Shown here in pieces: positions 24,301 to 27,560 of a stretch of DNA of 27,560 nucleotides. The notes beneath the pieces are model-generated. The model was given only the letters and a program-made list of their open reading frames with translations. It had not been told where the DNA came from and ran no database searches. The translations under genes were made by a program, and so were the position numbers. The DNA lies in assembly GCA_026193155.1 (NCBI GenBank), contig JAPHSI010000139.1, positions 1 to 27,560 of the forward strand, in the 5' to 3' direction. Within the stretch, counting starts at the first letter, position 1. Every line of letters begins with the position of its first letter. Origin of the DNA: Sulfurimonadaceae bacterium (lineage in GTDB: Bacteria; Campylobacterota; Campylobacteria; Campylobacterales; Sulfurimonadaceae).

Positions 24301-24594
24301 ACTCAAGAACGTCTTGAAGAAAATGGTGTAGAATGTGAACGTATCTTAAAAATTTCAGAGGGTCGTCCAAATATTGAAGATTCAATGAAAAATGATGAAA
24401 TTGCCATGGCTATTAACACCTCTGATAATAATACTGCAAAAAAAGATGCGGTGGTTATACGTCAAGAGGTGCTAAAGCGTTCAATCCCTTACTTCACTAC
24501 TCTAAGTGCTGCTCGTGCTTTAATTCTTGCGCTTGATGAGATGAAAGATGATTCATGGTCAGATGCAAAAGCAATACAAGATTTCTTAGTATAA
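21340..24594 (+). CDS. carB: Carbamoyl-phosphate synthase large subunit
   Basis: Makes carbamoyl phosphate from bicarbonate, ATP and ammonia channelled from CarA, for arginine and pyrimidine synthesis. The 1084-residue protein is full length with the duplicated architecture. The first synthetase half is about 1-400 (LLIGSGPIIIGQACEFDYSG, ASFTLAGGGSGVAYN, IEMNPRVSRSSALASKATG). An oligomerisation region follows to about 550. The second half runs from about 560 (IIGGGPNRIGQGIEFDYCC, RPSFVLGGRGMKIVY, IEVNPRASRTVPFVSKATG). A C-terminal MGS-like regulatory domain starts at about 945 (TCFLSFVDTDKQHA, LVATKGTQERLEENG). AAAGG precedes the ATG. carA is not adjacent. The last 40 bases are overlapped by the most likely start of the next gene. 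Confidence 0.98.
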   Translation: MPKRTDINTILLIGSGPIIIGQACEFDYSGTQAVKTLKELGYRVVLINSNPATIMTDPEFADRTYIEPIKEDVIAKIIKEENVDAILPTMGGQTALNVATSMYEKGLLKGIEFLGAKPEAIHKGEDRSAFNEAMIKIGMDLPKSANAYSVEEAIEVVKEIGFPVISRASFTLAGGGSGVAYNMEEFKKLAQEGISASPVNEIEIMESMLGWKEYEMEVIRDKADNCIIVCSIENFDPMGVHTGDSITVAPALTLTDKEYQRMRDASFDILREIGVDTGGSNVQFSINPKDGRMIVIEMNPRVSRSSALASKATGYPIAKVATLLAVGFTLDEITNDITGTPASFEPVIDYVVTKIPRFTFEKFPEAQSTLSTSMKSVGEVMAIGRTFKESIQKALCSLETGLCGFDPIDADMEKIKHEIRRPNADRALYVAEGFRRGMSIEEMFDTCAIDPWFLYQIEELIDAEKNITKDILTNPQTMRNLKADGFSDKRLAQLVSKNSNSTCTEEDINKARKNLGVSLEYNEVDTCAAEFEALTPYLYSSTNITKIPVTKRQSDKKKVLIIGGGPNRIGQGIEFDYCCVHAAFALKEMDIETIMYNCNPETVSTDYDTSDVLYFEPIDFEHVREVIEQENPDGIIVHFGGQTPLKLADSLTKIGAKISGTPSAVIDLAEDREQFSDFVNKHKLKQPANGLASTKEQAPAIAARIGYPVLVRPSFVLGGRGMKIVYSEAELNEYMELAISVSNEAPVLIDKFLDQAIELDVDCISDGKDVYIGSVMQHIEEAGIHSGDSACSLPPVNLSDEMIAKVESQTKVIALGLGVRGLMNVQYAIYEGEIYLIEVNPRASRTVPFVSKATGMPLAKVATRVMMNESLRDALKYYDKYNIVKEDNDVLKPELKGHISVKEAVFPFHKLYGADLTLSPEMKSTGEVMGVSKNFGISFAKAQLSAGNKIPTAGTCFLSFVDTDKQHAVEVAKGLVRHGFKLVATKGTQERLEENGVECERILKISEGRPNIEDSMKNDEIAMAINTSDNNTAKKDAVVIRQEVLKRSIPYFTTLSAARALILALDEMKDDSWSDAKAIQDFLV

Positions 24595-25019
24595 AATCAC
24601 TAGTCATCTTAACTCAAACCGACACTACAGTCGGTTTTGTGTCACAAAACCATATCAAACTTTCAAAAATAAAATCACGTCCAGAATCAAAACCTTTTAT
24701 TAAAGTGTATAATTCATTATCTCATATAAAAACGAGAGTTCCAAAAAGTAAAAAAAACCTTGTTCGCAGAAGCAAAAAAACAACATTTATAGTAAAAAAC
24801 ACTGCCTTTAGAATAGACGCAAGTTATAAAAATTCTCAAGTTCTTAGAGACTTAGAATGGCACTACTCAACAAGTGCAAATGAAGTCGGTAAAAATTTTC
24901 AAAAAGAATTTTGCGAAGATAAAACAGATATAATTATAGAAGATAAAAATGGTTTACATGAATTAGCATCATCTAAACTTTTAAAAATAAATGACTGTAA
25001 AATCAGGAGTCTAAGATGA
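24555..25019 (+). CDS. Short Sua5/YciO/YrdC-like protein
   Basis: The core begins LVILTQTDTTVGFVSQ, continues LSKIKSRPESKPFIKVYNSL and ends with HYSTSANEVGKNF. These match the TsaC/Sua5 pattern: a Thr/Asp opening (PTDT-like), the KxR pair (KSR) and the SxN motif (SAN). Full TsaC makes threonylcarbamoyl-adenylate for the t6A modification of tRNA. This protein is short (154 residues, about 137 from the core start) and the basic middle (RVPKSKKNLVRRSKK) is unusual, so a full TsaC may exist elsewhere and this may be a divergent paralogue. The only standard in-frame start is the ATG at 24555, inside carB, which adds about 15 residues before the conserved core. An ATA nearer the core would be non-standard. 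The end overlaps the next gene (ATGA). A gene at this position after carB is also known in Campylobacter. Confidence 0.75.
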   Translation: MVRCKSNTRFLSIKSLVILTQTDTTVGFVSQNHIKLSKIKSRPESKPFIKVYNSLSHIKTRVPKSKKNLVRRSKKTTFIVKNTAFRIDASYKNSQVLRDLEWHYSTSANEVGKNFQKEFCEDKTDIIIEDKNGLHELASSKLLKINDCKIRSLR

Positions 25020-25456
25020 GTAAAGTTTTTATGGCCCTTTTAGTAGGTATGTTTGTGACTTTTATAGTGGACTTTTTTCTTTTTTTAGGAATAAAACTAC
25101 ACTATATAGATGCCAATGAGATAAATCTTTACTACAATATTTTATTCGCAGATCATCAAAACTTTTCTTTTTTCTTTTTATTTAGTGGAATATTTGGTTT
25201 TATTATCATATATATAGAGAATAAAAAGCTTACTATTTTCATAGTTTTAAGTTTAACTATTTTAGCTATACTTCCTTTGTTTAAACCTATTGGTAAGTCT
25301 CTAGGTGAAGCTATGTTTATGAAAAAAGGCATAACCTATAAAGATAGTCGTTTTAGCTTCTACGGTGATGTTTATTATGACGGCAGAGATAGCATTACAT
25401 TTTACGACTATGAACTTCAAAAAATGATTTTATTAAAGAAAAAGGATTTGAAATAA
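25016..25456 (+). CDS. Small inner-membrane protein of unknown function
   Basis: I do not recognise this 146-residue protein. It has three hydrophobic segments, at about 4-25 (VFMALLVGMFVTFIVDFFLFL), 50-66 (FSFFFLFSGIFGFIIIY) and 72-90 (LTIFIVLSLTILAILPLF), then a polar C-terminal part of about 55 residues (ITYKDSRFSFYGDVYYDGRDSITFYD) ending in a basic tail. The C-terminal part looks beta-rich and could be a small extracytoplasmic domain. Its start overlaps the Sua5-like stop (ATGA) and its stop overlaps the UPF0323 lipoprotein start (TAATG), so it is translationally linked to both. A role in handling the following lipoprotein is possible but has no direct support. Confidence 0.8.
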   Translation: MSKVFMALLVGMFVTFIVDFFLFLGIKLHYIDANEINLYYNILFADHQNFSFFFLFSGIFGFIIIYIENKKLTIFIVLSLTILAILPLFKPIGKSLGEAMFMKKGITYKDSRFSFYGDVYYDGRDSITFYDYELQKMILLKKKDLK

Positions 25457-26034
25457 TGAAACACATATCTAGTATATCCAGCGGAATGGCACTTGGAAGT
25501 GCTGGGATTGCGATGATGAGTATACTAAGTGGATGTTCACAGCAACAAGAACAACAAGCGCAAAATAAATTCTTGGTAATAGAACAACAAACAAACGGTA
25601 AGTACAAAGTAGTTGAAGAGATGCTAACACAGGGTGAATCCCGTGCTATTATACGACAACGCGATGCAAACGGAAATATTACTGAACGGTTTATGAGTGA
25701 AGCAGAAATGAAAGCTCTGGCTGAGCAGGAATATGCAAAAGTTCAAGATGGTTCAAGCGAAACAATACAAAATGGAAATGCAGATGCAGGTATGGGTCTT
25801 GCAGGAACTATCTTGGCAGTTGCTGCAGGTAGCTTACTTGGTAATATGATAGGTAATGCACTGATGAACAATAAAAACTTTGCAAAGCGTTCATCAGCTG
25901 TGAATAAAAGTGCATATAGTCGTTCAGCTGCTGCTAAATCTACAAAGAAAAGCTCAAGTAAAAAAAGTTTTTTTGGATCAAACTCTAAAAGCTCAAGTTA
26001 TAAAAGATCAAGTGGTGGTTTTTTTGGAGGATAA
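25456..26034 (+). CDS. UPF0323 family lipoprotein
   Basis: The 192-residue protein has a lipoprotein signal ending LSGC, with the lipidated Cys at 27, followed by a Gln-rich linker (SQQQEQQAQ). Next is a small conserved domain (FLVIEQQTNGKYKVVEEM, RAIIRQRDANGNITERFMS), then a Gly/Ala-rich hydrophobic stretch (about 113-137, GMGLAGTILAVAAGSLLGNM). The C-terminus is Ser/Lys/Gly-rich (about 148-192) and finishes GGFFGG. This is the layout of UPF0323 proteins found in Campylobacterota; as I recall, Cj0371 of C. jejuni is one and is also followed by a glutathionylspermidine synthase-like gene. The molecular function is unknown. The two-gene linkage here (4 bp gap) supports a shared role. Confidence 0.85.
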   Translation: MKHISSISSGMALGSAGIAMMSILSGCSQQQEQQAQNKFLVIEQQTNGKYKVVEEMLTQGESRAIIRQRDANGNITERFMSEAEMKALAEQEYAKVQDGSSETIQNGNADAGMGLAGTILAVAAGSLLGNMIGNALMNNKNFAKRSSAVNKSAYSRSAAAKSTKKSSSKKSFFGSNSKSSSYKRSSGGFFGG

Positions 26035-26038
26035 ATAA

Positions 26039-27217
26039 GTGATAAAACTGCAAAAACTAAACCCTCTTAATGATTCTACACTTGAAGAGATAGGCTTTAC
26101 TTGGCATACAGATAGTGATGGCAGCAAATACGTGAATAACGAACTAGTAGTTATATCACAAAATGAAGCTGAAGCTTATTATAAAGCTGCAAATGATATA
26201 TACGATATGTATGTAGAAGCAGCTCAATACGTTATAGAGAATGATTTGTTTTTTGAACTGGGAATCCCATTTAATCTTATAGAAATGATTAAAAAATCTT
26301 GGGAAAATGATGTACACTGGCATATATATGGTCGTTTTGATTTAGCTGGTGGAATTGATAGTAAACCTATAAAATTAATAGAGTTTAATGCTGATACTCC
26401 AACAGCACTTTTTGAGACTGCCTTGCTTCAGTGGGCACTTCTAAAACAAAATAATATGGATGAAAATAAACAGTTTAATAATGTGTACGACGCAATAAGT
26501 GAAAACTTTAAACGTTTAATTACACTTTTTGAAGATACTTCTACTTTTAATAAAAACTATGATGGATGGAAAATATTATTTTCATCTGTAGAGGGGAATG
26601 ATGAGGAAGAAGCTACAACAAAGCTGCTCCAACAGATAGCCACAGATGCGGGATTTAATACAGGATTTGAATTTTTGCAAAATGTTAGTTTTGATGAAGA
26701 GGGCATCTATAATTCAGAGGGAGTGCTTTATGAGTACTGGTTTAAACTTTATCCATGGGAAGATATCGCTCATGACGAGCCTGAACTGGCAACAACACTA
26801 AACTCTATAATGCAGAATCAAAAAGCCATCATTCTAAATCCGGCATATACCCTGCTCTTTCAATCTAAAGGGATGTTGAAAATTTTGTATGACCTATTTC
26901 CTGAATCACCTTATCTTCTTCGTACATCCGACAAGCCACTTGAGGATATGAAACAGGTTGAAAAGACTATGTTCGGACGCGAAGGTGCAAATACAAAGAT
27001 TATAGATGCAAATGGCAGTGTTTTAAGCTCCACAGATGGAGAATATGACAACTACAAAACAATATTTCAAGAATATGTAGAGTTTCCTAAAGATGAAAAT
27101 AAGCAGAAATATCAGGCTGGTGTATTTTTTGCATATGAAGCTTGTGGACTCAGCTTTCGTAAAGGTGGAGAAATTTTAGACAATATGTCTAAGTTTGTGG
27201 GGCATATAATCGATTAA
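26039..27217 (+). CDS. Glutathionylspermidine synthase-like ATP-grasp ligase (YgiC type)
   Basis: The 392-residue protein is the C-terminal synthetase domain of the glutathionylspermidine synthase family, without the amidase domain of E. coli Gss. Marks are YGRFDL at 98-103, LIEFNADTPTALFET at about 113-127 (acidic and Asn residues expected to bind Mg-ATP), YEYWFKLYPWEDIA, ILNPAYTLLFQSKGML and the end block FFAYEACGLSFRKGGEILDN. Such ligases join a peptide carboxylate to an amine using ATP. The true substrates in this lineage are not established, so 'glutathionylspermidine' should not be taken literally. It begins with GTG at 26039, eight bases after GGAGG, 4 bp beyond the lipoprotein stop. 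It converges with the following gene, the two stops being 2 bp apart. The neighbouring lipoprotein may be a partner or a ligase substrate. Confidence 0.88.
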   Translation: MIKLQKLNPLNDSTLEEIGFTWHTDSDGSKYVNNELVVISQNEAEAYYKAANDIYDMYVEAAQYVIENDLFFELGIPFNLIEMIKKSWENDVHWHIYGRFDLAGGIDSKPIKLIEFNADTPTALFETALLQWALLKQNNMDENKQFNNVYDAISENFKRLITLFEDTSTFNKNYDGWKILFSSVEGNDEEEATTKLLQQIATDAGFNTGFEFLQNVSFDEEGIYNSEGVLYEYWFKLYPWEDIAHDEPELATTLNSIMQNQKAIILNPAYTLLFQSKGMLKILYDLFPESPYLLRTSDKPLEDMKQVEKTMFGREGANTKIIDANGSVLSSTDGEYDNYKTIFQEYVEFPKDENKQKYQAGVFFAYEACGLSFRKGGEILDNMSKFVGHIID

Positions 27218-27219
27218 GA

Positions 27220-27560
27220 TTATTTTGCCTCAATTGCTTTAGTATCTTCGTCTAATCTAAAACCTTTAACAAATTCTAAAAAGAAAACCAAAAAGATTGA
27301 TAGAATAAATCCTGTAATAAAAGCAACTACTACTATAAGTTTTTTCTTTGGCTTTGCTGGATAATCATGGATAACATATTCCCCGACTAAAGACGAGTTT
27401 TGAACATTTAAACTTGAAATTTTATATTTTAAGTCTTCAATTCTTTCTTCTAACTTCAACTTTTTAGTTTGAAGTGTCTCTTCTATTGTGTACTGAAGTT
27501 TTCTTATATCATCATCATAAAGATTCTTCTTTTGACGTTCTAAATTTGGAATAGTTTCAC
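27220..27560 (-). CDS. C-terminal part of a Wzz-type polysaccharide chain-length/co-polymerase protein
   Basis: The reading frame is open from the right window edge to a TAA at 27220-27222, so only the last 112 or so residues are present. They show a long charged coiled coil (RKLQYTIEETLQ to LKYKISSLN), a short linker, and the proline/lysine motif HDYPAKPKKK. A membrane segment (LIVVVAFITGFILSIFLVFFLEF) and a short cytoplasmic tail follow. That is the end of Wzz/polysaccharide co-polymerase proteins, which set the chain length of O-antigen or other surface glycans. A TTG at 27459 should not be taken as a start because the coiled coil continues upstream of it. The N-terminal membrane segment lies outside the window. 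Confidence 0.82.
   Translation of the reverse strand, partial: ETIPNLERQKKNLYDDDIRKLQYTIEETLQTKKLKLEERIEDLKYKISSLNVQNSSLVGEYVIHDYPAKPKKKLIVVVAFITGFILSIFLVFFLEFVKGFRLDEDTKAIEAK

Overview
The window looks like chromosome of a Campylobacterota (epsilonproteobacterial) organism, most likely near Sulfurimonas. The DNA is AT-rich. The order fabZ-lpxA-clpX-mreB-mreC-x-carB-x matches what I recall of Campylobacter jejuni. A UPF0323 lipoprotein next to a glutathionylspermidine synthase-like gene is another arrangement I know from that phylum. The genus is inferred. I see no insertion sequence, prophage, CRISPR array or rRNA.

Left part (1-2000). The tail of a possible ribbon-helix-helix antitoxin converges on an unrecognised gene with a cold-shock-like N-terminus and a coiled-coil body. 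About 300 bp of regulatory-looking DNA (paired palindromes, an imperfect hairpin) separates that gene from a divergent 52-codon ORF. The ORF has a strong ribosome binding site and encodes a protein with no Lys or Arg. A tRNA-Ser(GCU) follows on the minus strand.

Minus-strand block (2000-14400). Read in the direction of transcription, it runs: histidine kinase, OmpR-type response regulator, single-Cache chemoreceptor, OprD-like porin, DUF485 protein, acetate/cation symporter ActP, a strong intrinsic terminator, a cNMP-binding/CBS/DUF294 nucleotidyltransferase, a DEDDh exonuclease, acetyl-CoA synthetase Acs, and pyrF. From porin to acs this reads as an acetate uptake and activation module: outer-membrane passage, inner-membrane symport, then ATP-dependent CoA activation. 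A GlnD-like signalling protein and a DnaQ-like exonuclease are translationally chained to acs. The two-component system and chemoreceptor next door could serve the same nutrient, but that is inference.

Plus-strand block (14400-27217). A cytoplasmic cyclophilin and queH flank an odd double-hairpin spacer. Then comes an envelope and housekeeping series: fabZ and lpxA (lipid A), clpX (proteolysis), mreB and mreC (cell shape), a MipA-like outer-membrane protein and carB. A short Sua5/YrdC-like protein, a small membrane protein, a UPF0323 lipoprotein and a glutathionylspermidine synthase-like ligase complete the block. Many junctions overlap by ATGA or TAATG, which implies translational coupling. 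The window ends inside a Wzz-type polysaccharide co-polymerase on the minus strand.

Most of the window is ordinary core genome. The items best worth a second look are the basic-residue-free small ORF with its leader hairpin, the double hairpin before queH, the terminator that splits the acetate module, and the Sua5-like gene that lacks a conventional start codon at its expected beginning.
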